Source: Streptomyces huiliensis
GTDB taxonomy: Bacteria; Actinomycetota; Actinomycetes; Streptomycetales; Streptomycetaceae
Length of the DNA: 64,000 bases
Assembly (NCBI RefSeq): GCF_020037025.1
Contig: NZ_JAIQLH010000023.1
Coordinates: 23,991-87,990, forward strand
Reading direction: 5' to 3'
A model generated the notes under the pieces. That model was given only the letters and a program-made list of their open reading frames with translations. It was not told the DNA's origin and made no database searches. Below, in pieces: positions 27,483 through 35,558 of this stretch (within the stretch, counting starts at the first letter, position 1; each line of letters opens with the position of its first letter). Made by a program: the position numbers and the translations under genes.

Positions 27483-28214
27483 TCACCCGACGGCGGTCCC
27501 GAAGGCAATACCCAGGAGATACGTCACACCGGCCGCCGCACCGCCCAGCAGCAGCTGCCGCAGCCCGCTGAACCACCAGCTGCGCGCGGTGACCCGGGCG
27601 ACGACCGCGCCGCACGCGAACAGCCCCAGCAGCGCCAGCAGCACCGCGGGCCACAGCTGCGTGGCGCCCAGCAGGTACGGGAGGACGGGCAGCAGCGCGC
27701 CCAGCGCGAACGAGCCGAACGAGGCGAGGGCCGCCGTCATCGGCGAGGGCAGGTCGGAGGGGTCGATGCCCAGCTCCTCGCGGGCGTGGATCTCCAGCGC
27801 CTGCTCCGGGTCCTTCGACAGCTGCCGCGCCACCTCCCGCGCGAGCGCCGGCTCCACCCCGCGCGACTCGTAGAGCGCGGCCAGCTCCTCCAGCTCGTCC
27901 GTCGGGTGTTTCCGCAGCTCACGCCGCTCGATGTCGAGCTCGGCGAGGACCAGCTCGCGCTGCGACGCGACGGACGTGTACTCCCCCACCGCCATCGAGA
28001 ACGCACCCGCGGCGAGCCCCGCCAGCCCCGTGATCACCAACGTCTGCGACGTGGCGTCCCCGCCCGCGACGCCGGTCAGCAGCGCGAGGTTCGACACCAG
28101 ACCGTCCATCGCCCCGAACACGGCGGGACGCAGCCAGCCGCCGTTCACGTCGCGGTGCGTGTGGTTGTCGCGGTGGGCTATGTGCGTGGCGGCGGCGGTG
28201 TCGAGGACGGCCAT
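27483..28214 (-). CDS. VIT1/CCC1-family metal transporter
   Basis: 243-aa membrane protein of the VIT1/CCC1 family, which moves Fe2+ or Mn2+ across membranes. The hallmark first helix 'AVFGAMDGLVSNLALLTGVAG' and 'GAFSMAVGEYTSVASQREL' are present. The acidic cytosolic metal-binding helices follow ('ELDIERRELRKHPTDELEEL', 'EQALEIHAREELGID'), then three more TM segments, for five in all. An N-terminal His-rich stretch (THIAHRDNHTHRDV) may add metal ligands. ATG 28214 is chosen over the frame to 28307 because AAGGAG lies upstream and the family N-terminus starts there. It is a single gene between lgt and gltB with palindromic cassette B upstream. Confidence 0.9.
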   Translation of the reverse strand: MAVLDTAAATHIAHRDNHTHRDVNGGWLRPAVFGAMDGLVSNLALLTGVAGGDATSQTLVITGLAGLAAGAFSMAVGEYTSVASQRELVLAELDIERRELRKHPTDELEELAALYESRGVEPALAREVARQLSKDPEQALEIHAREELGIDPSDLPSPMTAALASFGSFALGALLPVLPYLLGATQLWPAVLLALLGLFACGAVVARVTARSWWFSGLRQLLLGGAAAGVTYLLGIAFGTAVG

Positions 28215-28348
28215 GGTGGTTCGGTGCTCCTTCGCCCGGAGGGCGGGCCTTGTGCTCTGCCCCCTACGGTCCGACGGTACGCACGAATGGCATGTCCGCG
28301 CTAGCAAGGAAGGCCGAACTTACCTCGCTGACCTGCGGTTTTGCCGCG

Positions 28349-28560
28349 CCCCGGTCCCACCCCTTCGCCGATTCCCGGGGGCAAGCCCCTCGGACCCCCG
28401 AAACCGCGCTCCGCGGGTTGTCCTCAATCGCCGGACGGGCTGGAAGTGCCACCTCAGGCACGATCCAGCCCGTCCGGCGTTTGAGGACGAGCGGCGAAGC
28501 CGCGACAAGCGGGGTCTGGGGCGCAGCCCCAGGAAACGGCGAAGGGGCGGGACAGGGGCA
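28349..28560. repeat. nested palindromic cassette, copy B, 3' of lgt
   Basis: Complete copy: outer arms CCCCGGTCCCACCCCTTC and GAAGGGGCGGGACAGGGG pair imperfectly, flanking the central stem around CGCCGGACGGGCTGGA/TCCAGCCCGTCCGGCG. The centre loop is longer than in other copies. It starts 28 bp beyond the lgt stop and fills most of the 373-bp gap to the VIT1 gene, so it probably terminates lgt transcription. Confidence 0.85.
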
Positions 28561-28587
28561 AACCCCCATCCCGCCCCAGCGCAAAGC

Positions 28588-29538
28588 TCAGAGCTTCTTG
28601 GCCGGCTTCGCCCCGTCCGCCGGCTTCGGCCCATCCACCGGCTTCGCCCCACCCGCCGGCTTCGACAGATCCACCGGCTCCCCCGGAGCACCGTCCTCCG
28701 CCTCCCGAGCGGAGCCGGAAGCACCCGGCTCGACCACAGCCTCCCGCCCAGGAACCCTCCTCGACGACACCACCATGTAAGCCACCGCCGCCAGGAACAC
28801 CAGAATCGACGTCCACCCGTTGAGCCGCAGCCCCAGCACATGATGGGCGTCGTCCACCCGCAGGTACTCCGTCCAGAAGCGCCCCACCGTGTACGCCGCC
28901 ACATACAGCGCGAACGCCCGGCCATGACCGAGCTTGAAGCGCCGATCGGCCCAGATCACCAGAGCGGCGACCCCGAGGCACCACAGCGACTCGTACAGGA
29001 ACGTCGGATGGTACGTACCGGCGACCCGCCCGATCCCCGGATCGGCGTCGATCTTCAGCGCCCACGGCAGGTCCGTCGCCTTGCCGTAGAGCTCCTGGTT
29101 GAACCAGTTGCCCCACCGGCCGATCGCCTGCGCCACGGCGATACCGGGGGCGACGGCGTCCGCCCAGGCCGGCAGCGGGATGCCGCGCGTCCGGCAGCCG
29201 ATCCAGGCGCCGACCGCGCCGAGCGCGACCGCGCCCCAGATGCCGAGGCCGCCCTCCCAGATCTTGAAGGCGTCGACCCAGTTCCGCCCCTCACCGAAGT
29301 ACAGCTCGTAGTCGGTGATGACGTGGTAGAGCCGGCCGCCGACGAGGCCGAAGGGCACGGCCCAGACGGCGATGTCGGCGACGGTCCCGGCCCGGCCGCC
29401 GCGCGCCATCCAGCGGCGGTTGCCGAGCCAGACGGCGGCGAAGACGCCGATGATGATGCAGAAGGCGTAGCCGCGCAGCGGGACCGGCCCCAGGTGGAGC
29501 ACGCCGGTCGACGGGCTGGGAATGTATGCGAGATTCAT
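28588..29538 (-). CDS. lgt: prolipoprotein diacylglyceryl transferase
   Basis: 316-aa inner-membrane enzyme that adds diacylglyceryl to the lipobox Cys of prelipoproteins, the first step of lipoprotein maturation. The Lgt signature 'GRWGNWFNQELYG' is present, with the essential 'GGRLYHVITDYELY' and 'WEGGLGIWGAVALG'. Seven hydrophobic segments can be traced. The C-terminus carries a cytoplasmic tail of about 60 residues rich in KPA/GAKP repeats that short Lgt proteins lack. It is transcribed downstream of the DsbA-like gene with a 135-bp gap. The GH113-like lipoprotein in this window would be a substrate. Confidence 0.97.
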   Translation of the reverse strand: MNLAYIPSPSTGVLHLGPVPLRGYAFCIIIGVFAAVWLGNRRWMARGGRAGTVADIAVWAVPFGLVGGRLYHVITDYELYFGEGRNWVDAFKIWEGGLGIWGAVALGAVGAWIGCRTRGIPLPAWADAVAPGIAVAQAIGRWGNWFNQELYGKATDLPWALKIDADPGIGRVAGTYHPTFLYESLWCLGVAALVIWADRRFKLGHGRAFALYVAAYTVGRFWTEYLRVDDAHHVLGLRLNGWTSILVFLAAVAYMVVSSRRVPGREAVVEPGASGSAREAEDGAPGEPVDLSKPAGGAKPVDGPKPADGAKPAKKL

Positions 29539-29673
29539 GGCACCACCGACGCTACCCTGCCGGGGCGCGCGACCGGCAACCCACCCGGGACAACAGCTGC
29601 GTAACGGGCCCCGTGCCCCGCACGCGAAACGCCCCGGACTCGCACGCCCCGCGGGAAGCGCGCCCCGCCCGCC

Positions 29674-30474
29674 TCAGTGCTTCTTCTTGGACGACGAAGA
29701 GGACGTCGCCACGACCATCTCCCGCAGCTTCGCCGGCGTCAGCGGATGCGCCGGGTCGCCGTACACGCTCTTCCCGTTGAGCAGCACGGTCGGGGTGGCC
29801 TTGTAGGCGCCCTTGCGGAACGTCTCGTACGTCTGCTTCACCCAGCTGTCGTGCATGCCGTCGTCGACGCACTTCTGGAAGCCGGGGGTGTTCAGCCCCG
29901 GGACCTGCTCGGCCAGCTCGTACAGCCGGGAGGTGTCGCCGAAGGCGTCCTTCGTCTCGGGCGGCTGGTTCTTGTAGAGGACGTCGTGGTACGCGGCGAA
30001 CTTCCCGACGTCCTGCGCACACGCCGCCGCGTTCGCGGCCCGGAGCGAGCCCGCACCGCCCAGGTTCCGGTCGATGAGGGTGACGATGTGGTACTCGGTC
30101 TTGAGCTTCCCCTCCTGCTCCAGGTCGCGCACGGTGTCGCGGTACGCGTTCTCGAACAGGGCGCAGGCCGGGCAGCGGAAGTCCTCGTAGACGGTCAGCG
30201 TGGCCTTGGCGGCCTTCTTGCCGACCGGGATGGTGGAGCCGTCCTTGCCGAGCGCCCCCTGCGGCGGCAGCGGCGGACCGGCCGCCTCGTCCTCCTTCTC
30301 CCCGCCCGTGCTCGCGATCACCGCCGCGACCCCGGCGCCGGTCCCCAGCACCCCCACCACCGCCAGCCCCGCGATCATCGCCCGTCTGCGTTTGGCGCGG
30401 GCGGCGTCCTTCAGGCGCTGTTCCTGCAGCCGCTCGCGGGCGCTGCGCTTTGCGTCGCTGTTCTTCTCGTTCAC
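29674..30474 (-). CDS. membrane-anchored DsbA-like thiol oxidoreductase
   Basis: 266 aa, type II membrane topology: basic cytosolic N-terminus, TM helix at about 33-55, then an extracytoplasmic thioredoxin fold of the DsbA/DsbG class. The active site is CPAC (101-104) in 'LTVYEDFRCPACALFENAYR', and the cis-Pro loop is 'KATPTVLLNGKSVYG'. It should form or shuffle disulfides in exported proteins. The GTG at 30474 is used because a terminator hairpin occupies 30501-30528, just upstream; GGGGA lies close to the start. It is paralogous to the two DsbA-like proteins at 57.7 and 59.3 kb but has no membrane-protein partner beside it. Confidence 0.9.
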   Translation of the reverse strand: MNEKNSDAKRSARERLQEQRLKDAARAKRRRAMIAGLAVVGVLGTGAGVAAVIASTGGEKEDEAAGPPLPPQGALGKDGSTIPVGKKAAKATLTVYEDFRCPACALFENAYRDTVRDLEQEGKLKTEYHIVTLIDRNLGGAGSLRAANAAACAQDVGKFAAYHDVLYKNQPPETKDAFGDTSRLYELAEQVPGLNTPGFQKCVDDGMHDSWVKQTYETFRKGAYKATPTVLLNGKSVYGDPAHPLTPAKLREMVVATSSSSSKKKH

Positions 30475-30500
30475 GTCCCCGTACAACGAAGTACGACGAA

Positions 30501-30528
30501 CCGGGGGTGCGCCTCGGCGCACCCCCGG
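30501..30528 (-). terminator. terminator after trpA
   Basis: CCGGGGGTGCGCC and GGCGCACCCCCGG form a perfect stem (12-13 bp, tight loop), 46 nt beyond the trpA stop and 27 nt before the DsbA-like start. It should separate the trp transcript from the dsbA-like/lgt genes. Confidence 0.85.
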
Positions 30529-30574
30529 TCCCAGGTTCCTTCGAACGGGTTACCCCGGCTCGCTCACGACGGGA

Positions 30575-31393
30575 TCAGCCCCGCTTGCGGACGCCCTCCG
30601 CCAGTTCCCCGGCGAGCTCCCGCACCGCCGCGAGCCCGGCCGCCTCGTCCGGAGCGTCGAGCATCCGCTTGACGAAGGCCGAGCCGACGATGACGCCGTC
30701 GGCGAACCCGGCGACCTCCGCGGCCTGCGCCGCGTCGGAGACGCCGAGGCCGACGCAGACGGGCAGCGCGGTGCCGGTGGCGCGGGTGCGCTCGACCAGC
30801 TCCTTCGCCTGGGCGCCGACGGACGCTCGGGTGCCGGTGACGCCCATCAGGGAGGCCGCGTAGACGAAGCCGCTGCCCGCCGCGGTGATCGTGGCGAGCC
30901 GCTCGTCCTTGCTGCTGGGCGCGACGACGAAGACCGTCGCCAGCCCGTGCCGGCCGGCGTGCTCCCGCCACAGGTCCGACTCCTGCACCGGCAGGTCGGG
31001 CAGGATGCAGCCGGCGCCGCCCGCCGCGGCCAGCTCGGCGGTGAACCGCTCGACGCCGTAGCGGTCGATGGGGTTCCAGTACGTCATGACGAGCACGGGC
31101 TTCCCGGTGGCCTCGTGGGCCTCCCGGACCGTCCGCATGACGTCCGCGATCCGGACGCCGCCCTTCAGGGCGATGTCGTCGGCGGTCTGGATGACGGGAC
31201 CGTCGAGGACGGGGTCGCTGTGCGGCAGCCCCACCTCGACCACGTCCGCGCCGCCGTCGAAGACGGCCTTGATCGCCGCGATGCCGCCGTCCACGGTGGG
31301 GAAGCCGGCCGGGAGGTAGGCGATGAGCGCGGCCCGGTCCTCGGCCTTGGCGGCGGCGAGGGTGTCCGTCAACAGCTTTACGTTCCCGCTCAC
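30575..31393 (-). CDS. trpA: tryptophan synthase alpha subunit
   Basis: 272-aa TIM-barrel subunit that splits indole-3-glycerol phosphate into indole and glyceraldehyde 3-phosphate and passes indole to TrpB. Catalytic Glu/Asp lie in '[19 protein letters not shown]', with '[11 protein letters not shown]' and the phosphate-binding '[14 protein letters not shown]' and '[12 protein letters not shown]'. The start overlaps the trpB stop as ATGA. It is the last gene of the trpC-trpM-trpB-trpA run, followed by a strong terminator hairpin. Confidence 0.99.
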   Translation of the reverse strand: MSGNVKLLTDTLAAAKAEDRAALIAYLPAGFPTVDGGIAAIKAVFDGGADVVEVGLPHSDPVLDGPVIQTADDIALKGGVRIADVMRTVREAHEATGKPVLVMTYWNPIDRYGVERFTAELAAAGGAGCILPDLPVQESDLWREHAGRHGLATVFVVAPSSKDERLATITAAGSGFVYAASLMGVTGTRASVGAQAKELVERTRATGTALPVCVGLGVSDAAQAAEVAGFADGVIVGSAFVKRMLDAPDEAAGLAAVRELAGELAEGVRKRG

Positions 31394-32673
31394 TTGGCGT
31401 CCCCCTCGATCTCCGCGGTGGCGGTACGGTCGGCGGCCACTTCGGCGTCGGTGTCGTAGAGGCCGAAGTAGCGGGCGGCGGTGTCCATGTCCTTGTCGCC
31501 GCGGCCGGACAGGTTGACGACGATCAGGCCGTCCTCACCCAGCTCCCGGCCGACCTCCAGGGCCCCGGCGAGCGCGTGGGCGCTCTCGATGGCCGGGATG
31601 ATGCCCTCGGTGCGGGACAGCAGGCGCAGCGCCCGCATCGCGGCGTCGTCGGTGACCGCGCGGTACTCGCCGCGGCCGGAGTCCTTGAGGTAGGCGTGCT
31701 CGGGTCCGACGCCGGGGTAGTCCAGGCCGGCCGAGATGGAGTACGGCTCGGTGATCTGGCCCTCGTCGTCCTGGAGGACGTAGGAGCGGGAGCCGTGCAG
31801 GATGCCCGGCTCGCCCGCGGTGAGGGTGGCCGCGTGCTCGCCGGTCTCGACGCCGTGCCCGGCGGGCTCGCAGCCGATGAGCCGGACGTCCGCGTCGGGG
31901 ATGAAGGCGTGGAACAGGCCGATGGCGTTGGAGCCGCCGCCGACGCAGGCGACGGCCGCGTCGGGCAGCCGTCCGGCGCGCTCCAGGATCTGCCGGCGGG
32001 CCTCGACGCCGATGACCCGGTGGAAGTCGCGGACCATGGCCGGGAAGGGGTGCGGTCCGGCGACCGTGCCGAAGAGGTAGTGGGTGCGGTCGACGTTGGC
32101 GACCCAGTCGCGGAACGCCTCGTTGATGGCGTCCTTCAGGGTGCGGCTGCCGGACTTCACGGCGATGACCTCGGCGCCGAGCATCCGCATCCGGGCGACG
32201 TTGAGGGCCTGCCGCTCGGTGTCGACCTCGCCCATGTAGATGGTGCAGTCGAGGCCGAAGAGGGCGCAGGCGGTGGCGGTGGCGACGCCGTGCTGGCCGG
32301 CGCCGGTCTCCGCGATGACGCGCGTCTTGCCCATGCGCTTGGTGAGCAGGGCCTGACCCAGCACGTTGTTGATCTTGTGGGAACCGGTGTGGTTCAGGTC
32401 CTCGCGTTTGAGGAACACCCGGGCGCCGCCCGCGTGTTCGGCGAACCGCGGCACCTCGGTGAGGGAGCTGGGACGCCCGGTGTAGTTGACCATCAGGTCG
32501 TCGAGCTCGGCGGCGAACGACGGGTCGGACTTGGCCTTCTCGTAGGCGACGGCGACCTCGTCCACGGCGGCGACCAGCGCCTCGGGGATGAAGGTGCCGC
32601 CGAAGGCGCCGAAGTAGCCCGCCGCGCTGGGCACCTGGCCCGCGGGGTCGGGAACGAAGAACTCAGAGGACAC
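31390..32673 (-). CDS. trpB: tryptophan synthase beta subunit
   Basis: 427-aa PLP enzyme joining indole and L-serine to tryptophan. The PLP Lys is in '[18 protein letters not shown]'. The catalytic Glu motif is '[13 protein letters not shown]', the phosphate-cradle motif '[15 protein letters not shown]', and '[13 protein letters not shown]' and '[11 protein letters not shown]' complete the site. GTG 32673 is chosen because AGGAG lies 7 nt upstream and homologues begin here. The longer frame to 32736 reads through a spacer. An 81-bp gap separates it from trpM. Confidence 0.99.
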   Translation of the reverse strand: MSSEFFVPDPAGQVPSAAGYFGAFGGTFIPEALVAAVDEVAVAYEKAKSDPSFAAELDDLMVNYTGRPSSLTEVPRFAEHAGGARVFLKREDLNHTGSHKINNVLGQALLTKRMGKTRVIAETGAGQHGVATATACALFGLDCTIYMGEVDTERQALNVARMRMLGAEVIAVKSGSRTLKDAINEAFRDWVANVDRTHYLFGTVAGPHPFPAMVRDFHRVIGVEARRQILERAGRLPDAAVACVGGGSNAIGLFHAFIPDADVRLIGCEPAGHGVETGEHAATLTAGEPGILHGSRSYVLQDDEGQITEPYSISAGLDYPGVGPEHAYLKDSGRGEYRAVTDDAAMRALRLLSRTEGIIPAIESAHALAGALEVGRELGEDGLIVVNLSGRGDKDMDTAARYFGLYDTDAEVAADRTATAEIEGDAK

Positions 32674-32754
32674 GGAGGTACTCCTGTGACAGAAAAGGGC
32701 GACGGGCACGGCGGGACGGGAGTACACCCCGCGCACGCTCGCCGAAGGGACCGG

Positions 32755-32907
32755 CTACTGCTGAGCGGTCCCGCGCCATCGGCGCCCGTTGATCTGTCCG
32801 GGCTCGCACCCGATGTGGTAGCGCACCCTGCGGCCACGCGCCCGCCGCGCCGGCGCGCGGCAGCCCCGGGGGCGGCACCCCCGGGCCAGACGCGCGTACG
32901 CGGTCAT
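32755..32907 (-). CDS. trpM: TrpM (TrpX): small protein of the trpCMBA operon
   Basis: 50-aa very basic protein between trpC and trpB, the position of trpM (trpX, SCO2038) in S. coelicolor, where it was reported to modulate tryptophan production and differentiation. It reads '[20 protein letters not shown]', then 'VRYHIGCEPGQINGRRWRG', with three Cys that could bind metal. ATG 32907 is 7 bp after the trpC stop, with GAGG 6 nt upstream. The match to TrpM is from memory of the family and from context. Confidence 0.8.
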   Translation of the reverse strand: MTAYARLARGCRPRGCRAPARRARGRRVRYHIGCEPGQINGRRWRGTAQQ

Positions 32908-32914
32908 GCCGTCC

Positions 32915-33724
32915 TCAGCTCCTGCCGTGCCGCAGGGCCGGGTGGGCGCCGGCGGCGACCAGGTCGGCGACGGCCGCCTTGGGATCACGGCCGGTCACCA
33001 GGGACTCACCGACGAGCACCGCGTCGGCGCCGTCGTTGGCGTAGGCGATGAGGTCGTGCGGGCCGCGCACCCCGGACTCGGCGATCTTGACGATGCCGTC
33101 CGGGATCTCGGGGGCGACGCGGGCGAAGGTGCCACGGTCGACCTCCAGCGTCTTCAGGTCACGGGCGTTGACGCCGATGACGCGGGCGCCGGCGGCCACC
33201 GCCCGCTCGACCTCGTCCTCGTCGTGCACCTCGACCAGCGGGGTGAGCCCGATGGACTCGGCCCGCTCGATCAGGGAGACCAGGGCCTCCTGCTCCAGGG
33301 CGGCGACGATCAGCAGCGCGAGGTCGGCGCCGTAGGCGCGGGCCTCCCACAGCTGGTAGGCGGTGACGATGAAGTCCTTGCGCAGGACCGGGATGTCGAC
33401 CTTGGCGCGGACGGCCTCCAGGTCGGCGAGCGAGCCGCCGAAGCGGCGCTGCTCGGTCAGCACGCTGATGACGGAGGCGCCACCGGCCTCGTAGTCGGCG
33501 GCCAGTCCCGCCGGGTCGGCGATGGCGGCCAGCGCGCCCTTGGACGGGCTGGAGCGCTTGACCTCGCAGATGACGGAGACGTTCTCGCCGCGGAGGGCGG
33601 CGGCCCCGTCCCTGGCCTGCGGGGCCTTCGCGGCCCGCTCCTTGAGCTCGTCGAGGCTGACGCGCGCCTGCCGCTCCGCGAGGTCGGCACGGACTCCGTC
33701 GATGATCTCGTCGAGCACACTCAC
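32915..33724 (-). CDS. trpC: indole-3-glycerol phosphate synthase
   Basis: 269-aa TIM-barrel enzyme making indole-3-glycerol phosphate from carboxyphenylaminodeoxyribulose phosphate. Key motifs: '[11 protein letters not shown]', '[17 protein letters not shown]', '[13 protein letters not shown]', '[14 protein letters not shown]' and '[11 protein letters not shown]'. GTG 33724 gives the usual Streptomyces N-terminus ([18 protein letters not shown]), and AAGGGGG lies upstream. Its start overlaps, as GTGA, the stop of a short Trp-Trp leader-like frame. It is the first structural gene of the trpC-M-B-A set. Confidence 0.98.
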   Translation of the reverse strand: MSVLDEIIDGVRADLAERQARVSLDELKERAAKAPQARDGAAALRGENVSVICEVKRSSPSKGALAAIADPAGLAADYEAGGASVISVLTEQRRFGGSLADLEAVRAKVDIPVLRKDFIVTAYQLWEARAYGADLALLIVAALEQEALVSLIERAESIGLTPLVEVHDEDEVERAVAAGARVIGVNARDLKTLEVDRGTFARVAPEIPDGIVKIAESGVRGPHDLIAYANDGADAVLVGESLVTGRDPKAAVADLVAAGAHPALRHGRS

Positions 33725-33792
33725 GCGGGCGGCCCCCTTCCGGGCTCGGATGATCTGGGCTGATGCGGTTCGTACTCGTCCCACCAGCACAC
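33721..33792 (-). CDS. candidate tryptophan leader peptide coupled to trpC
   Basis: A 23-codon frame starting GTG-TGC-TGG-TGG ([12 protein letters not shown]) ends TGA exactly overlapping the trpC GTG start (GTGA). Tandem Trp codons near the start of a short ORF before a trp gene are the mark of a charging-sensitive leader. TACCAT, a plausible -10, ends 4 nt before the GTG, so the mRNA may be leaderless. In-frame ATG and GTG codons exist further upstream. No clear terminator/antiterminator pair follows, so control would be by translational coupling rather than classic attenuation. The frame could also be chance. Confidence 0.4.
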   Translation of the reverse strand: MCWWDEYEPHQPRSSEPGRGPPA

Positions 33793-33872
33793 TGTGATGG
33801 TACTTGCCGTCGGGCGCGGGTCGCGCATCCGGTTGACGGCGGCGTCGCGGACCGGCCGCCGGCCACCCGGGA

Positions 33873-34325
33873 TCACGGGGCGAGCAGCGCCCCGCAGGGC
33901 AGGTTCCGCACCACGGTGAAGACCAGCACCAGCAGGCCGATCCCGCACCAGTGCGCCGGCCGCAGGGCCAGCGGCAGCCCGCCGTCGTGGCGCACGGCGC
34001 GGACGCACCAGACCGCCCAGAGGACGGCGAAGACTGCGTAGCCCAGGACGGCGGGGGCGTTGGCGTGCAGGGCGGCGGGGAGGTCGCCGCGCAGCAGGGC
34101 GTGCAGCCCCCGCAGGCCGCCGCAGGCCGGGCAGAGCAGGCCGGTGTGGCGGAGCAGCGGGCAGACGGGGTAGTGGCCGGGCTCGTTCGGATCGACCGTC
34201 CGGACCAGGACCGCCGCCGCGCCGAGCCCCGCGGCGACGCCGAGCGGCGCGCCCAGCCGGCGGAGGGACGGCGCGGTGGCCCGACGACCTGGGCCGGTGC
34301 CGGTGCCGGAAGGGGGCTCCCTCAC
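33873..34325 (-). CDS. DUF2752 membrane protein
   Basis: 150-aa integral membrane protein with the DUF2752 hallmark '[18 protein letters not shown]' (CPxCG near a membrane edge) and three to four hydrophobic segments. The N-terminus is basic and Pro/Gly-rich. Function unknown. Members of this family occur in the trp cluster of many actinobacteria. GTG start. It sits 80 bp upstream of the trp leader-like frame, on the same strand. Confidence 0.88.
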   Translation of the reverse strand: MREPPSGTGTGPGRRATAPSLRRLGAPLGVAAGLGAAAVLVRTVDPNEPGHYPVCPLLRHTGLLCPACGGLRGLHALLRGDLPAALHANAPAVLGYAVFAVLWAVWCVRAVRHDGGLPLALRPAHWCGIGLLVLVFTVVRNLPCGALLAP

Positions 34326-34471
34326 GCCGTCCAGTGTCCGCCGACACGCGCGAAGGCGCGGCCCGGAACGCCCGTACGGATGACCAGGCCGGTCAGGATG
34401 ACCAGGGTGATCGGGTACGGGATCCGGGCCGCGCCTTCGCGCGAGGGTGGTGCGGGTGCGGGGACCGCCGG

Positions 34472-34714
34472 TCAGGCGTTCTGCGGCTGCGCCTCGGCCT
34501 TGGGCTTCGACCCCATCTTGGGGGCCTGGCCGAGGCCCATGAGGCGCATGATGCCGCCGACGACCGCGCCGAGAAGGATGACGCCGACCCCGGCCCAGAA
34601 GCCGACCGGCTTGGCCATCACGATGAACGCGCTGGCGACGCAGAAGCCGATGAAGGAAATGATGACACCGGTCCAGGCGGCCGGGGTCTGTCCGTGGTGT
34701 ACCTGACCCGACAT
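34472..34714 (-). CDS. HGxxPAAW-family small membrane protein
   Basis: 80 aa. The family motif HGQTPAAW appears at the N-terminus after MSGQVH, followed by two membrane helices ('GVIISFIGFCVASAFIVMA' and 'FWAGVGVILLGAVVGGIM') and a Lys/Gln-rich cytosolic tail. Conserved in actinobacteria next to trp genes; function unknown. Both flanking genes on this strand are also membrane proteins. Confidence 0.9.
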   Translation of the reverse strand: MSGQVHHGQTPAAWTGVIISFIGFCVASAFIVMAKPVGFWAGVGVILLGAVVGGIMRLMGLGQAPKMGSKPKAEAQPQNA

Positions 34715-34864
34715 GACTTGACTCCTCGTTGCTGGGGGTCGCCGAATCGCGCCTGCGGGCGGCGCATGACCCTCGCGGTCATTGTCCCTGACGGCCTGTG
34801 ACCGTCTCGACGTGGGGTGGGCGTGAGGCGAGCGTGGGACCGGCGGGGGACCGCCCGGCGGGGG

Positions 34865-35515
34865 CTACCGGTGCGCCGCGTCGCCGGTGGGGTCCTCCCC
34901 CCGGTCGAGGGCCTTCCAGATCTCCTCGGGCCGCTCCGGGTCCGGCGCCCGGCGCGGGCGGCGGGGACGCGGGGTGCCGTCGCGCTCGTACCGGCCGCCC
35001 ATGGCGGGCCAGTGCCGGCCGTAGCGCAGCGCGAGCAGCCCGGCGAGCAGCAGCAGGACGCCGCCGGCCAGGGCCACCCAGGGCCACGGGGTGTGGCTGA
35101 CGTGCTCGACTGTGGCGCTGGAGAGGCCGGTGGTCCTGGCGGCCTTCTCCTCCAGGGCCTGCGTGTCGGAGTTGCCCAGCAGGCTGCCGGCGACGACGCC
35201 CGCGCCGCTGAGCGCCAGCACGCCGGCGACCAGCGTCCGGCCGGCCCGGCGTACGGCGAAGACCGCGACGAGGGCGGCCAGCCCGACGATGGCGAGGGCA
35301 CCGGGCAGGCCGGTGACGTCTTGGCCGGTGGCGTGCTCGCGGGCGGCGTCCTGGGCGCCCGCCGCGGTGCCTTCGACCCAGGTCCGGCCGCCGGCGAGCA
35401 GCACGAGCGCGGCGCCGACGGCGGTCAGGAACAGGGCGGCGCCGACGCTGCGCCGGGCGCTCCGGCCGGGTCCTGGCTCGGTGCGGGTGCGGGGGTGGGG
35501 TACGGCTGCGCTCAC
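34865..35515 (-). CDS. Trp-operon-associated membrane protein (TIGR02234/Trp_oprn_chp)
   Basis: 216 aa with four membrane helices: two in the N-terminal half, 'LVAGVLALSGAGVVAGSLLG', and 'WPWVALAGGVLLLLAGLLAL'. An extracytoplasmic loop around 'GRTWVEGTAAGAQD' and a long charged cytosolic C-terminus ([17 protein letters not shown]) are present. It matches the conserved actinobacterial protein found downstream of trpE (TIGR02234). Function unknown, though the synteny suggests a link to tryptophan. It starts GTG 35515, 43 bp after the trpE stop, so it is probably co-transcribed. Confidence 0.88.
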   Translation of the reverse strand: MSAAVPHPRTRTEPGPGRSARRSVGAALFLTAVGAALVLLAGGRTWVEGTAAGAQDAAREHATGQDVTGLPGALAIVGLAALVAVFAVRRAGRTLVAGVLALSGAGVVAGSLLGNSDTQALEEKAARTTGLSSATVEHVSHTPWPWVALAGGVLLLLAGLLALRYGRHWPAMGGRYERDGTPRPRRPRRAPDPERPEEIWKALDRGEDPTGDAAHR

Positions 35516-35558
35516 CCTTCCACTATCCCCTGCGCCCGTGCGTGCCGCGCAGCCGGGG

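Noticed and set aside
33721..33872. Classic transcription attenuator upstream of trpC
   Set aside because: The Trp-Trp frame runs straight into trpC with no room for a terminator hairpin, so only coupling-type control was proposed.
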